A stretch of DNA of 37,797 nucleotides from Paracholeplasma vituli (GCF_025446935.1 NZ_JAOEGN010000016.1:1-37797), one strand, 5' to 3'; shown: positions 6,446-14,917, numbered from the stretch's first letter. Made by a program: numbers and translations. Notes: generated by a model from the letters alone, not told the origin.

Positions 6446-7480
6446 TTATAAATCCATAATTTGATAGCCAGCTGCTTTTTCTAAACGGTTCATCAAAGCA
6501 TAACCGAGTTCATCCTTGTTCAAATAGTGAATGTAGATGTATTCAACTTGGTCCTTATCCATGTCTCTTAAGGCTGAGAACAAGTTATGAGCCATTTCTA
6601 ATGGGTTTTCCTTAGACCCTAAAGCACGAACAGGGACAGTAAATAAGTGTTTATATTCAGTTTCACAAATGATTGCTACTGTATGACCTTGATGACGTTT
6701 TAGTTGTTCATGAACATAGTTAACCATCGCTTCAATCGGTCCTCTAATCAATAAGACGTCTCCTTTGGGCTTGTAATGCGTATATTTCATCCCAGGTGAT
6801 TTGACTTTACCAGTTGGCTTTGTATCAGAAGCATCTAAAACAGGGTGTTTTAAAACCATTTCAATCATTTTTTTAGTGACAAATCCAGGTCTTAAAATGG
6901 TTGGAATATCTGATGTCATATCGATGACTGTGGATTCAAGTCCGATTTCAGATGGGCCCCCGTCAATAATGATATCGACACGGCCATTGAAATCGTCGTA
7001 GACATGTTCAAATAAGGTTGAACTGGGTTTACCAGATAGGTTTGCAGAAGGTGCTGCAATGGGAACCCCGGCTATTCTAATGAGTGTTTGGGCAATTTCA
7101 TTCTTTGGAAAACGAATCGCGACTGTATTTAGTCCCCCTGTGGTTTCAAAAGGTACAGATTCATTTTTTTCGAATACCATGGTTAACGGTCCTGGCCAAA
7201 ACGCATCCATCAGTTTTTCTGCTTCAAGATTCACAAATCGTACATAACGGTACACGTCGTTTCGGTCACCGATATGTAAAATGAGTGGGTTATCTGACGG
7301 TCTACCTTTTGCTTGATAGATTCTTTTTGAAGCTTCTGGATTTAAACCATTCGCACCAATGCCATATACAGTTTCTGTTGGAAATATGATGAGGTTACCC
7401 TCTTCGATGGTTTCTTTAACTTTAGTTTGATTCTCTCTGTTTAATAGGTCAAAAGCTGACCAACAAAGGGTAGTTTTCAT
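6446..7480 (-). CDS. sua5: Threonylcarbamoyl-AMP synthase, Sua5/YwlC type
   Basis: It makes threonylcarbamoyl-AMP from Thr, bicarbonate and ATP for the tRNA t6A37 modification. The protein is about 344 residues long, the long two-domain Sua5 form. The N-terminal YrdC domain contains PTETVYGIGANG, the KGRP substrate motif (KGRPSDNPLILHI) and PIAAPSANLSG. The linker SPGMKYTHYKP leads to the C-terminal Sua5 domain. I choose the ATG at 7480; a GTG three codons earlier is also possible because the ribosome site is weak (GTGAAG). The gene has its own promoter. The other t6A genes are not in the window. Confidence 0.93.
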   Translation of the reverse strand: MKTTLCWSAFDLLNRENQTKVKETIEEGNLIIFPTETVYGIGANGLNPEASKRIYQAKGRPSDNPLILHIGDRNDVYRYVRFVNLEAEKLMDAFWPGPLTMVFEKNESVPFETTGGLNTVAIRFPKNEIAQTLIRIAGVPIAAPSANLSGKPSSTLFEHVYDDFNGRVDIIIDGGPSEIGLESTVIDMTSDIPTILRPGFVTKKMIEMVLKHPVLDASDTKPTGKVKSPGMKYTHYKPKGDVLLIRGPIEAMVNYVHEQLKRHQGHTVAIICETEYKHLFTVPVRALGSKENPLEMAHNLFSALRDMDKDQVEYIYIHYLNKDELGYALMNRLEKAAGYQIMDL

Positions 7481-7504
7481 GTGATGCACTTCACTTTCAC
7501 GGGT

Positions 7505-7533
7505 ATTATATCAAAAAGCATGCTGTTTGTCTT
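7505..7533 (-). promoter_or_regulatory. Promoter of the sua5 gene
   Basis: On the minus strand AAGACA (7528-7533) and TATAAT (7505-7510) are 17 bases apart, and TGA just before the -10 gives an extended -10 box. Confidence 0.6.
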
Positions 7534-7550
7534 TAGAATATCCGATTGGA

Positions 7551-7580
7551 TCAAAAATAAAGAGACCGTTTGGGTCTCTT
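7551..7580 (-). terminator. Terminator of the arsenate-reductase-like gene
   Basis: AAGAGACC (7560-7567) pairs with GGTCTCTT (7573-7580); on the minus strand TATTTTTG follows. The stem includes the first bases of the stop codon. Confidence 0.7.
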
Positions 7581-8022
7581 ACTTACGGGTTTTCGCGAAC
7601 ACTTCATATTCTAGAATGAAATTTTGAACGCGGGTTTTAATCTCATCTCGAATTCGGATTAGATCTGGCAAAATGGTGTCATAATCGCCTTTGAGTGCTG
7701 AAGGGTCTGAGATATTCCAATGGAAAGTTTTGAGCACACCAGGAAAAATCGGACATCTTTGACCACTTGCTTCATCACAAACCGTAACAACATAGGTATA
7801 TCTGGTGCCTTTTTTTAGCATGTCAAATGTGGATTTGGTTCGATTCATGCTGATGTCAATCCCATCTTGTGCCATCACTTTAACTACATTCGGATTGAGT
7901 TTACCAGGTTCTAGCCCAGCACTTTCCGCATGGAATAAGCCTTTCCCCAGTGTGTTTAAATAGGCTTCAGCCATTTGGCTTCTCGCTGAGTTGTGAATAC
8001 AAACAAACAGAACGTCAATCAT
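7579..8022 (-). CDS. Arsenate reductase / low-molecular-weight phosphatase family (thioredoxin-type ArsC)
   Basis: The 147 residues form an LMW protein tyrosine phosphatase fold. The P-loop CIHNSARS (Cys8, Arg14) has the C-x-N-x-A-R form of arsenate reductases rather than C-x-G-N-x-C-R-S of phosphatases. Cys82 and Cys90 (VCDEASGQRCPIFPG) match the resolving pair of thioredoxin-coupled ArsC, and Asp106 in ISDP is the likely general acid. In the known family, arsenate is reduced through a disulfide cascade from Cys8 to Cys82 to Cys90. No ars efflux pump or ArsR is nearby, so a stress role is uncertain. AAGAGGGG supports the ATG at 8022, and TATAAT (8053-8058 on the minus strand) is a likely -10. 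Confidence 0.85.
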   Translation of the reverse strand: MIDVLFVCIHNSARSQMAEAYLNTLGKGLFHAESAGLEPGKLNPNVVKVMAQDGIDISMNRTKSTFDMLKKGTRYTYVVTVCDEASGQRCPIFPGVLKTFHWNISDPSALKGDYDTILPDLIRIRDEIKTRVQNFILEYEVFAKTRK

Positions 8023-8108
8023 GGTTTCCCCTCTTCTTGTCTTAATACCTTAATTATACACAATATAGCGAAATGTTGATTTCTCTACACTTTCATTTTA
8101 CATACTTA

Positions 8109-8654
8109 TTACAATTCAATGTAGCCTCTAAAACCACGGTCTTTATAGTAAGAATCCGCACCATTATGATAGAACCAAGTTTGTTTGTAGCGTTTATCTC
8201 CAAATAGGGCTCCTCCTAAATCACGAATCGCTTCTGGGGTTAGTAACCAGGATGAGGTTTTAGTATCAAAATCACCTAAGGATTGAAGGATAACATACAT
8301 TTCATCCGTTAACATCTTTATGCCCATTTGACTAGCCATATTCATAGCAGAGTTTTCAGGTTTAAACTGCTTTCTCGCATCCAATGCTTTTTGATCATAG
8401 CATAAACTACGTCTACCTGAAGGCGACTCTTTTGAAAAGTCGACAACAAACATGGTTGAATTGATTGAAAGTATATCGGGTTCTCCGCCTGTGAGTTCCA
8501 TTTGATCAATGGACCATAATAAAGCATCCTTAGAAATAAGTTTTTTCAAAACGTCTTCCCAAGTTATATCTGGATGACGTTTGAGATTTTGTTTAAATCG
8601 ATTTTTAAGGATTTCAAGTAAAACTTCTTTACGTTCTTTCGTTATCTGTTTCAA
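8109..8654 (-). CDS. DUF4256 family protein
   Basis: The 181 residues follow the DUF4256 pattern: LKNRFKQNLKRHPDITWEDV near the start, MELTGGEPDIL, SPSGRRSLCYDQKALDARK and FDTKTSSWLLTPEAIRDLGG, ending with WFYHNGADSYYKDRGFRG. These are the strongly conserved blocks of this cytoplasmic family, whose activity is unknown. The start codon is TTG, with AAAGGATGTGAT just upstream. It is a lone gene with TATAAT on the minus strand at about 8680. Confidence 0.85.
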   Translation of the reverse strand: MKQITKERKEVLLEILKNRFKQNLKRHPDITWEDVLKKLISKDALLWSIDQMELTGGEPDILSINSTMFVVDFSKESPSGRRSLCYDQKALDARKQFKPENSAMNMASQMGIKMLTDEMYVILQSLGDFDTKTSSWLLTPEAIRDLGGALFGDKRYKQTWFYHNGADSYYKDRGFRGYIEL

Positions 8655-8718
8655 TTTATCACATCCTTTATAGGGTTATTATAATCGATTTTATTGTATT
8701 CTTCATTTAAGATGACTC

Positions 8719-8747
8719 AAAAAAAACGCCGATATGCATCGGCATTT
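8719..8747 (-). terminator. Terminator of the XRE / four-repeat protein operon
   Basis: GCCGAT and ATCGGC pair around ATGC, and on the minus strand GTTTTTTTTGAG follows. Confidence 0.75.
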
Positions 8748-8749
8748 TC

Positions 8750-9268
8750 TTATTTTTGACTTAAGATATGCTTGAACAGTCTTTTAAGGTCATCTTCTTC
8801 TAAAAACGGATATAAACCATCGAGTGTTTTCTCATTGAGACTGCCTTCAATATATGCATCCACAACGAAGGATAGATCTGAATCATCCACAAATGGTGCA
8901 ATCATCATTGGGTTTAAATTGGGATACTGTCCGCTTAATGCCTTTTTAAACAATAATCCAGCGTCTTCTTCTTCGACAAACGGGAGAATCGCTGCGATGT
9001 CGAGACCTTCGAGTTCACCTTCATCGAGAATTTTTTGGACGAGTTCATGAATGGTTTCTTCATCCATAAACGGTAACATTTGAATTAAACGATGGCGTTT
9101 AGATCTAAATCTTGGGGGTTCTTCTTGAGTGAGGCTTTCCATAAACGCCTCTTTTTCATGTTCTTCAGTGAAGAGCAATGACTCTTTATCCGGGTATTTT
9201 CTCGCTTCATCTGTACTAATTTGGACATGGATTTCTTGTCCATTAACAATCATTTTCTTTAAAATCAT
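8750..9268 (-). CDS. Acidic four-repeat protein, partner of an XRE regulator
   Basis: I do not recognise a named family. The 172-residue protein starts with a basic-hydrophobic segment MILKKMIVNGQEIHVQ, has a charged linker to about 60, then four degenerate repeats of 29-30 residues. Each carries a Pro-Phe followed by hydrophobic and acidic residues: LPFMDEE (65-71), LPFVEEE, APFVDDS and YPFLEED (153-159), with a following amphipathic helix such as TIHELVQKIL. This looks like a small helical-repeat (HEAT-like) scaffold. Its start overlaps the end of the XRE gene by 4 bases (ATGA), so the two are translationally coupled; a sensor or antagonist role for the regulator is a guess. AAAGGAGG precedes the ATG. 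Confidence 0.75.
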   Translation of the reverse strand: MILKKMIVNGQEIHVQISTDEARKYPDKESLLFTEEHEKEAFMESLTQEEPPRFRSKRHRLIQMLPFMDEETIHELVQKILDEGELEGLDIAAILPFVEEEDAGLLFKKALSGQYPNLNPMMIAPFVDDSDLSFVVDAYIEGSLNEKTLDGLYPFLEEDDLKRLFKHILSQK

Positions 9269-9732
9269 GGTTTTCTGCCTCCTTTAGGTAGGGAATTAAA
9301 TACATATTTTACTTCGCTTGTGGTCAGTTTTACGCGTAATTGTGATAGATTACAGGTGATTTTGTGTTCCTTGATCGCTTTCAATATTTGAAGACGTTCG
9401 ATAGGTGAAAATAAATAGAGGGTATCCGGAATATTTATCTCTACTGCACCTTTACAAATTTGGTTAACGACATAATCACGACTGTGGTTTAAAAAGAGAT
9501 TCGATTCTTCTATTTTTGAGGTTTCATTTAAACACAGTAAATCTTCAACAGGCACCTTAAATAGTTGACAAAGCGATACGATACCCTCGATTGAGGGTAA
9601 GCTGAGTCCGGTTTCCCATTTCGACAAAGCTTGTCTTGTCACATTCAAGCGATTGGCCAAATCATCTTGTGTGAGTGCTAAGTCTTTTCGATACGACGCA
9701 ATTTTGGACCCAACTTTATTCGGATCAATCAT
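9265..9732 (-). CDS. XRE-family transcriptional regulator
   Basis: The 155 residues begin with a Cro/C1-type helix-turn-helix at about 8-65, including LTQDDLANRLNVTRQALSKW, the recognition-helix pattern R-Q-A-L-S-K-W-E and the closing FKVPVEDLL. Residues 80-155 form an extra domain rich in short helices (IERLQILKAIKEHK, LTTSEVKYVF) that I do not recognise. It probably binds operator DNA near its own promoter and is co-transcribed with the four-repeat acidic protein. GTAGGAGGT lies 6 bases before the ATG. Confidence 0.88.
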   Translation of the reverse strand: MIDPNKVGSKIASYRKDLALTQDDLANRLNVTRQALSKWETGLSLPSIEGIVSLCQLFKVPVEDLLCLNETSKIEESNLFLNHSRDYVVNQICKGAVEINIPDTLYLFSPIERLQILKAIKEHKITCNLSQLRVKLTTSEVKYVFNSLPKGGRKP

Positions 9733-9753
9733 AACTTTACCTCCTACACTTTC

Positions 9754-9782
9754 ATTTTATCGGGTATTTAAACGTTTGTCAC
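9754..9782 (-). promoter_or_regulatory. Promoter of the XRE operon
   Basis: On the minus strand GTGACA (9777-9782) and TAAAAT (9754-9759) are 17 bases apart, 22 bases upstream of the XRE start codon. Confidence 0.55.
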
Positions 9783-10065
9783 GCAACAGATAGTTGCAGT
9801 TGATGATAACAAAATCCTTATAGATAAACCGGATGGCATTTGTAGCTTGTAAGCGCGCTTTCAACCATAAAATTATGGAGCTTTTAGAAACACATATACT
9901 ATCATTCGGTTTGGTATACAATAATTTGCATGATGTACGGTTTAAAATCTAATCATGACCTATAAAACGATTATCGTACACCTTTAAATACATGCTATAA
10001 TTATTGAGATACATTACGTGAAATCCTGATATAAAGGTCACCTCTAGCGTGCTGAGGAAATTTAT
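9783..10065 (+). other. Gene-poor stretch before the YcaQ relic
   Basis: It holds a 14-base perfect palindrome (9865-9878) and a 39-codon frame (9833-9952) without a ribosome site. A TATAAT with TG in front (9996-10001) could be the old -10 box of the YcaQ-like gene. I see no intact gene. Confidence 0.4.
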
Positions 10066-10591
10066 ATAATTATTAAAGTTCTAACTAAAGAGGAAGCTCA
10101 AACACTGTTAGTTAAATACCATATGATCAATACCAACGATCACTTTAAAGGGTAAAGAAGGGATTCTTAAAGTGATGGAACGTCTCAATTCGATTCAACA
10201 AGACCCTTTGGATGTTGTTGGGAAAAACGTCGATTTAGTCATGCAGTCAAGAGTTATTGATTATCAAAGACAGAGTTTGGAACCCTTACTCTATCAAGAC
10301 CGGCTATTAATTGATGGTTGGGATAAAATGATGGCAGTCTACTTAACAAAAGACTTCCCTAAATTAGAAGAGGTTAGATTAACGGTTGCTCAAGACCATA
10401 AACATGTTCTTGCCTACCGAAATCAATTAGTGGCATTGGACATTTTAGATGAGGTGTTTGTTTCTCTAAAAGATGTCCTATCTCGGTTTGAGTTTTATCT
10501 TAAACTCACTAATAAAGACACGCAAGGATTCTTTGATAAATCTGTACTGTCCGCTCATAAATTGATTAAAAATACCGATACAAGTGTATAA
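10066..10591 (+). pseudogene. Decayed YcaQ-family (HTH_42) DNA glycosylase gene
   Basis: YcaQ-family proteins are winged-helix glycosylases that unhook DNA crosslinks and are about 350-400 residues long. Here the N-terminal part LTKEEAQTLLVKYHMINTND is read in one frame and meets a stop at 10153. The frame one base away continues without a gap as KGKEGILKVMERLNSIQQDPLDVVGKN and then LLYQDRLLIDGWDKMMA, the family's Q-x-D-P-x-x-V-V and D-R-x-L-x-x-x-W segments. That frame ends after about 150 residues, so the C-terminal half is missing. GAGGA stands 7 bases before ATA (10066), where an ATG would be expected. Lost start, frameshift and truncation mark it as a pseudogene; a 140-residue product from the GTG/ATG at 10172 would lack the full catalytic core. 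Confidence 0.7.
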
Positions 10592-10608
10592 TTTAACATT
10601 TTCATAAA

Positions 10609-10664
10609 ACAAAAAAAAGAAGCATTTACCCCATTTTAGGGCTTGAATGCTTCTTATTTTTTTT
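10609..10664. terminator. Bidirectional terminator
   Basis: AAGAAGCATT (10617-10626) pairs with AATGCTTCTT (10646-10655), with an inner CCC/GGG pair. Runs of A before and T after allow it to end both the YcaQ relic transcript and the methyltransferase operon. Confidence 0.85.
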
Positions 10665-10674
10665 GAAGCTTTTG

Positions 10675-11994
10675 TTAAGCTGTTTTTAGTGTAAGCAACA
10701 CGACGTTTTCGATGTGGTAAGTCTGTGAGAACATGTCAACGGGCTGGATATCACCGATTTGATAAGATCGAGATAGTTGTTTTAAATCTCGAACTAAGGT
10801 TTCAGGGTCACAAGAGATGTAAACCATCTTCTTTGGTCTTAAGACTTGAATGGCTTTCACGAACTCTAAATCTAAGCCCGATCTTGGTGGGTCTACAATC
10901 ACTGCGTCTAGTTTCATTTTTTGTTCAACTAGATGAAGCATGTAGTCTTTCGCATCCATCGCGACAAACTCAATGTTTTTAACACCATTGATTTCAGCAT
11001 TTTTTACTGCGTTTCTAACAGATTCCTTATTGATTTCTACCGACATTACTGTTTTGACGTGATCACTCAACATCATCCCGATGGTTCCGATACCGGCATA
11101 AGCATCTAAAACCACATCATTTTTATTTGGTTTTAACACCTTCAAGACTTGGTTATATAAGACTTCTGTTTGGTGAGCATTCACTTGATAAAAAGTCTTA
11201 GGACCAATGATAAAGCGCTTGCCCATGAGGATATCTTCAATATACCCTTTACCGGTAATGACTTTTGATACTTCTCCAAGTACAATGGATGTTTTACGGT
11301 CATTGATGTTATGCACAATTGAAGTAATATCTGGGTGTGCAATCATGAGGTCTTTAACTAGGTTATTACGACCAGGGAAGATTTGTGAAGGGGTGATGAT
11401 GACTACTAAGATTTGTTTGGTTTCGATACTTCTTTTAACCATGACATGACGGATGATTCCGGTTCTTTTGTCTTCATCGTAAGGTGTTATTTTGTGTTTT
11501 TTCATTAACACTTTAAATGTATTGATGATTTGATTAGCCACTTTGTCTTGAATATCACAATCATTGATATTGACGACTTTATGGGTATTTTCTTCATACA
11601 GTCCCGCAACAATCTTACCTTTGTGTTCCCTAAAGGTCATTTGGATTTTGTTGCGGTAATTAAATGGTTCTTTTGAACCAATTGGGTCTAATACATTCGT
11701 TTCTAATTGATACTTTGAACACAACTCAACGATTTGTTGTTGTTTGAGTTTGAGTTGGTCTGTGTAACTCATGTGCATGAGTTGACAACCGCCACAAGTA
11801 TCAAATTTTGGGCAGCGTACCGAAACACGGTTTGGGCTATCAGTTAGGCGTTTGACAACGGTCAAACCTTGAGTCGTATGATCAACTTGGACTTTTTCAC
11901 CTACGAGTAAGTTAGGTAGGGTAAATACTTGATTGTCTAACTCAACTACCGCGTAGCCTTGGGTATTAATTTGTTTGATTTCGATGGTTTTCAT
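10675..11994 (-). CDS. 23S rRNA m5U methyltransferase, RumA/RlmCD-type
   Basis: It methylates uridine at C5 in RNA, most likely 23S rRNA (a tRNA m5U54 role is possible for relatives). The 439 residues comprise an N-terminal TRAM domain (1-55), four cysteines for a 4Fe-4S cluster (Cys61, 67, 70 in CPKFDTCGGC, and Cys146), then a SAM-binding domain with LDAYAGIGTIG at about 296-306 and DPPRSG at 368-373. The catalytic Cys395 is in SCDPETL. This is a full-length member. AAAGGA lies 5 bases before the ATG. It is the last gene of a four-gene operon, 9 bases after the YdhG-like gene. Confidence 0.93.
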   Translation of the reverse strand: MKTIEIKQINTQGYAVVELDNQVFTLPNLLVGEKVQVDHTTQGLTVVKRLTDSPNRVSVRCPKFDTCGGCQLMHMSYTDQLKLKQQQIVELCSKYQLETNVLDPIGSKEPFNYRNKIQMTFREHKGKIVAGLYEENTHKVVNINDCDIQDKVANQIINTFKVLMKKHKITPYDEDKRTGIIRHVMVKRSIETKQILVVIITPSQIFPGRNNLVKDLMIAHPDITSIVHNINDRKTSIVLGEVSKVITGKGYIEDILMGKRFIIGPKTFYQVNAHQTEVLYNQVLKVLKPNKNDVVLDAYAGIGTIGMMLSDHVKTVMSVEINKESVRNAVKNAEINGVKNIEFVAMDAKDYMLHLVEQKMKLDAVIVDPPRSGLDLEFVKAIQVLRPKKMVYISCDPETLVRDLKQLSRSYQIGDIQPVDMFSQTYHIENVVLLTLKTA

Positions 11995-12003
11995 AGGGTT
12001 CCT

Positions 12004-12756
12004 TTAAAGTTGAAGGATTTTCTCAATTTCAACTTTGATTTTATCTTGCTGGGTATCTTTAAAATAAGATATGTCCAATGTTTTTAAATGATTCTTAATG
12101 GTTTGTTTCATATAGGGTTTGTAACGAATCCAAGTTTGACAACTATCGATGACTTCAATGATGGTTGTAAAATAGGGTAAGTTCAGTAATTCGAAATACT
12201 CATTGAGGTAGCCATCGTACTTATTCTTGGAGTCATATTTCAGACTTTTGGATAATAGCTGTATACCAAACGAGATATAGTTTCGTTTAGGGTGTCTCAA
12301 CAAGAAGAGATAATCGATATCGGCAATTTCATTTTCTTCCAATAAATCCATCAATTTCAAGAACGCTTGTTCGCTATATTCTGGGTTTTTATCATCCAAA
12401 GCTTCGATTAAAGCTTTGGAATTAAACACGCGGTAACGCATGATGATTTCATCACAGATATCCTTTACGGCTTCAATGGCCTCTCGACTGGTGCGGTCAA
12501 CTTTGATGGAAGTCACACCAAAAATGGCGTTTTTGAGTCGCCCTTTTGCATGTTGGATGCTTTCGTTATCGGTGGTATATAAACCCAAATAAGTCGCTGT
12601 GATGTCAAAAGCAATCACAACATCGTTCGTGATTTTAAACGCCGGTAAAGAATACTGAATGACCGGTTTTAATTGAGTTCGTTTTTCAACGTGAGCGAGA
12701 AGTTCATCCAAAATCAACTTTTGATCAATCGATAAGTCTTCTGTGTATTCTTCCAT
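12004..12756 (-). CDS. YdhG/DUF1801-like protein with unknown C-terminal domain
   Basis: The N-terminal half (about 1-115) resembles the DUF1801/YdhG family, which has a frataxin-like or PhoU-adjacent fold of unclear role: IQYSLPAFKIT and a sheet region with YLGLYTTDNESI, ending in HAKGRLKNAIFG. The C-terminal 130 residues are helical, with EALDDKNPEYSEQAFLKLMD and aromatic-rich segments, and match nothing I recognise. A DNA-alkylation-repair (HEAT) type tail is possible. The protein is soluble, and AGGAG precedes the ATG. It sits between the 2-hydroxyacid dehydrogenase and the rRNA methyltransferase genes, 8-9 bases from each. Domain naming is moderate. Confidence 0.55.
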   Translation of the reverse strand: MEEYTEDLSIDQKLILDELLAHVEKRTQLKPVIQYSLPAFKITNDVVIAFDITATYLGLYTTDNESIQHAKGRLKNAIFGVTSIKVDRTSREAIEAVKDICDEIIMRYRVFNSKALIEALDDKNPEYSEQAFLKLMDLLEENEIADIDYLFLLRHPKRNYISFGIQLLSKSLKYDSKNKYDGYLNEYFELLNLPYFTTIIEVIDSCQTWIRYKPYMKQTIKNHLKTLDISYFKDTQQDKIKVEIEKILQL

Positions 12757-12764
12757 AATAACTC

Positions 12765-13682
12765 CTAAAAAGTAACGATATTTTTAAGGGGTTTGTTCTC
12801 GATAAAGCGTTTGAGATTTTCTTCAATTAAATCGTATAAACGCGACATCATATAAGGGCTTGATGGCGCATTATGGGGTGTAATAAATACGTTATCCATT
12901 TTCCATAGAGGGGATTCTTTTGGTAGAGGTTCTGGGGTCATGACATCCAATCCAGCCCCGCGAATTTGACCATTTTGTAAAGCTTCTATAAGCGCGTCTT
13001 GATCAACCACTTCACCACGTCCTACGTTAATTAATACCGCATCTTTTTTCATCCAAGACAGTTTTTCTTGATCAATCAACCGATTGGTATATTCATTGAG
13101 TGGGAGTGTTATGACAATATAATCACTTTTTTGTAAAACTGTTTTTAATCCTGAGTCGCCGAAATAGGTCTCATCAAACATCGGATTGGGTAAATCGGAT
13201 TTGCGATAACTGATGACTTTAGCCCCAAATGCTTTTAAGCGAACCGCCGCAGCACTGGCGAGTGAACCAGAACCCAAGAATCCTACGGTTGACCCATAAA
13301 TTTCAGGTTCAAAACGGTGTGGTTTCCAAATCGCTTCATCCATTTGACGGATATACTTCTTCACATTACGGTTTAATACTAAGATTTTAGTAATGATATC
13401 TTCAGCAATCGTAATGGCGTAGACATCTTTCGCATTAGCGAATTGGATACCTTTATCTTTAATCGCTTGAATATCCACTTGGTTATATCCGACCATAAGG
13501 GATTGAGCGAAACGAAGGCGTGGTAAAATAGATAAATTCGCTTTGTTCATAAATGCAGGATACATAATCACTGCTTCGATATTGGGATCGATTTGATCTG
13601 TAAACAGGATTTTTGGAAAAGTCGATTTAAGCTTTTCGATGTATAAATTGTCTAATACTTTTGGTTGAATAAATACCTTCAT
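12765..13682 (-). CDS. D-isomer-specific 2-hydroxyacid dehydrogenase
   Basis: An NAD(P)-dependent reductase that interconverts a 2-keto acid and a D-2-hydroxy acid in the cytoplasm. The 305 residues show the NAD-binding motif TVGFLGSGSLASAAAVRLKA, then LINVGRGEVVDQDALIEAL with catalytic Arg, GAGLDVMTPEPLP with catalytic Glu, and ITPHNA with catalytic His. The dinucleotide motif G-S-G-S-L-A is slightly unusual compared with G-x-G-x-I-G. I use the ATG at 13682 (AGGTG 6 bases upstream) instead of the GTG three codons earlier. The substrate cannot be named; a 2-ketoacid or glyoxylate/hydroxypyruvate reductase role is typical. Confidence 0.88.
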   Translation of the reverse strand: MKVFIQPKVLDNLYIEKLKSTFPKILFTDQIDPNIEAVIMYPAFMNKANLSILPRLRFAQSLMVGYNQVDIQAIKDKGIQFANAKDVYAITIAEDIITKILVLNRNVKKYIRQMDEAIWKPHRFEPEIYGSTVGFLGSGSLASAAAVRLKAFGAKVISYRKSDLPNPMFDETYFGDSGLKTVLQKSDYIVITLPLNEYTNRLIDQEKLSWMKKDAVLINVGRGEVVDQDALIEALQNGQIRGAGLDVMTPEPLPKESPLWKMDNVFITPHNAPSSPYMMSRLYDLIEENLKRFIENKPLKNIVTF

Positions 13683-13691
13683 GCAATTCAC

Positions 13692-13964
13692 CTACTTTTT
13701 AAGTTTAACAAGTAAGAAGATTAGGGCTGCTGGCCAAAATACAATCGCGAGAACGACTAAGATAATGATATCTTGTTCGCTTAATTGATTATTCTTTTTA
13801 GCCTCAGATTGAGAATTATTCGGATTGGATTCTAACGTTTCTGTTTTAGTTTCCGTATCAAAGGTTGAAACGCGGGTTTTGTGTCCACAAAATGGACAGG
13901 TGTCTTGATCGTCATAATACGTATTTTGACATTCACTACATTTGATTTGCTTAATTTCTCTCAT
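13692..13964 (-). CDS. Zinc-ribbon membrane protein
   Basis: From the ATG at 13964 (GAGGAT upstream) the 90-residue protein opens with MREIKQIKCSECQNTYYDDQ and continues to CPFCGHKT, giving two CxxC pairs that should bind one zinc ion. A Ser/Glu/Asn-rich linker follows, then a single membrane segment near the C-terminus (IIILVVLAIVFWPAALIFLL) and the basic end KLKK. It is probably anchored with the ribbon in the cytoplasm. The longer frame 20 codons upstream has no ribosome site. It is the first gene of the operon reaching down to 10675. Function unknown. Confidence 0.75.
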   Translation of the reverse strand: MREIKQIKCSECQNTYYDDQDTCPFCGHKTRVSTFDTETKTETLESNPNNSQSEAKKNNQLSEQDIIILVVLAIVFWPAALIFLLVKLKK

Positions 13965-14074
13965 TGATTTATCCTCTATCATTCTATTATAATCTAAGTG
14001 TAAGTATACCATACTCAGGGTCAAAAGACCATGTATGAATGGATATTTTTTATTAAAAAAAGGAGATTTTTAAC

Positions 14075-14917
14075 ATGAAGATTGGATTTATAGGTATCGG
14101 AATCATGGGTTTACCCATGGTACGTCATTTAAAGAAAACTGGGTATCCAATTTCAATTTATAACCGGACTTTCGATAAAATTAAGCATTTAAGTGAAGAA
14201 TTTGAAGTTACTAATAGTCTTGAGGAATTGGTCAAAGATAAAGACATTGTCTTCAGTATCGTAGGTTATCCATCCGAAGTCGAAAGTGTGCTTTTTGAAA
14301 GCTTTAAATACGCCAAGAAGAAGGCAATTTTCATTGACATGACAACTTCTTCTCCAAAACTGGCCAGTAGATTAGCGAGGGAGGCAGATACATTAGGATT
14401 AACCTTACTAGACGCCCCTGTAACTGGTGGCGATATTGGTGCAATCAACGGTACATTATCGATGATGGTTGGTGGCGATGAAAAGGCTTATCAAAGCGTT
14501 AAACCGTTACTTGAAACCATGACTAAAAAAATCACTTATATGGGTTCTGCTGGGTCTGGTCAATACGCAAAACTGGCCAACCAAATTTGTATCGCAGGCA
14601 ACCTAATGGGAATTGCTGAAGCACTCTCATTCGCAAACGATCATCACTTAGATTTAGATTCGATGTTACAAGTTATATCTGCTGGTTCTGCTGCTTCGTG
14701 GCAAGCCATCAATAACGGCCCTAAGATGATACATAAAGACTACAAACCAGGTTTCTATGTGAAGCACTTCTTAAAAGATTTAAGTCTTGCTTTAGAAGAG
14801 ATGGTTACACCTCTACCGTTATTAAAACAGGCTCAACAAATCTATACTTACCTTAGTGAATCCCACTTAGACTCGGGAACTCAAGCTATCATTGAATATT
14901 ATCTGATGAAACAATAA
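14075..14917 (+). CDS. Beta-hydroxyacid dehydrogenase, 3-hydroxyisobutyrate dehydrogenase / GarR family
   Basis: The 280 residues match the NAD-binding 6-phosphogluconate-dehydrogenase-like family: dinucleotide motif GFIGIGIMGLPMVRHL at 4-19 with NRTFDK after strand 2, substrate motif DAPVTGGDIGA (about 113-123), and the catalytic region GSAGSGQYAKLANQI with the conserved Lys. Members oxidise or reduce short beta-hydroxyacids such as 3-hydroxyisobutyrate or tartronate semialdehyde. The substrate is not evident here. The ribosome site AAAGGAGA is 8 bases before the ATG. It is a single gene ending at the terminator 14916-14940, divergent from the zinc-ribbon operon. Confidence 0.88.
   Translation: MKIGFIGIGIMGLPMVRHLKKTGYPISIYNRTFDKIKHLSEEFEVTNSLEELVKDKDIVFSIVGYPSEVESVLFESFKYAKKKAIFIDMTTSSPKLASRLAREADTLGLTLLDAPVTGGDIGAINGTLSMMVGGDEKAYQSVKPLLETMTKKITYMGSAGSGQYAKLANQICIAGNLMGIAEALSFANDHHLDLDSMLQVISAGSAASWQAINNGPKMIHKDYKPGFYVKHFLKDLSLALEEMVTPLPLLKQAQQIYTYLSESHLDSGTQAIIEYYLMKQ

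Noticed and set aside
9833-9952. 39-codon plus-strand frame before the YcaQ relic
   Set aside because: No ribosome site and no recognisable family; length is within chance expectation for this stretch.
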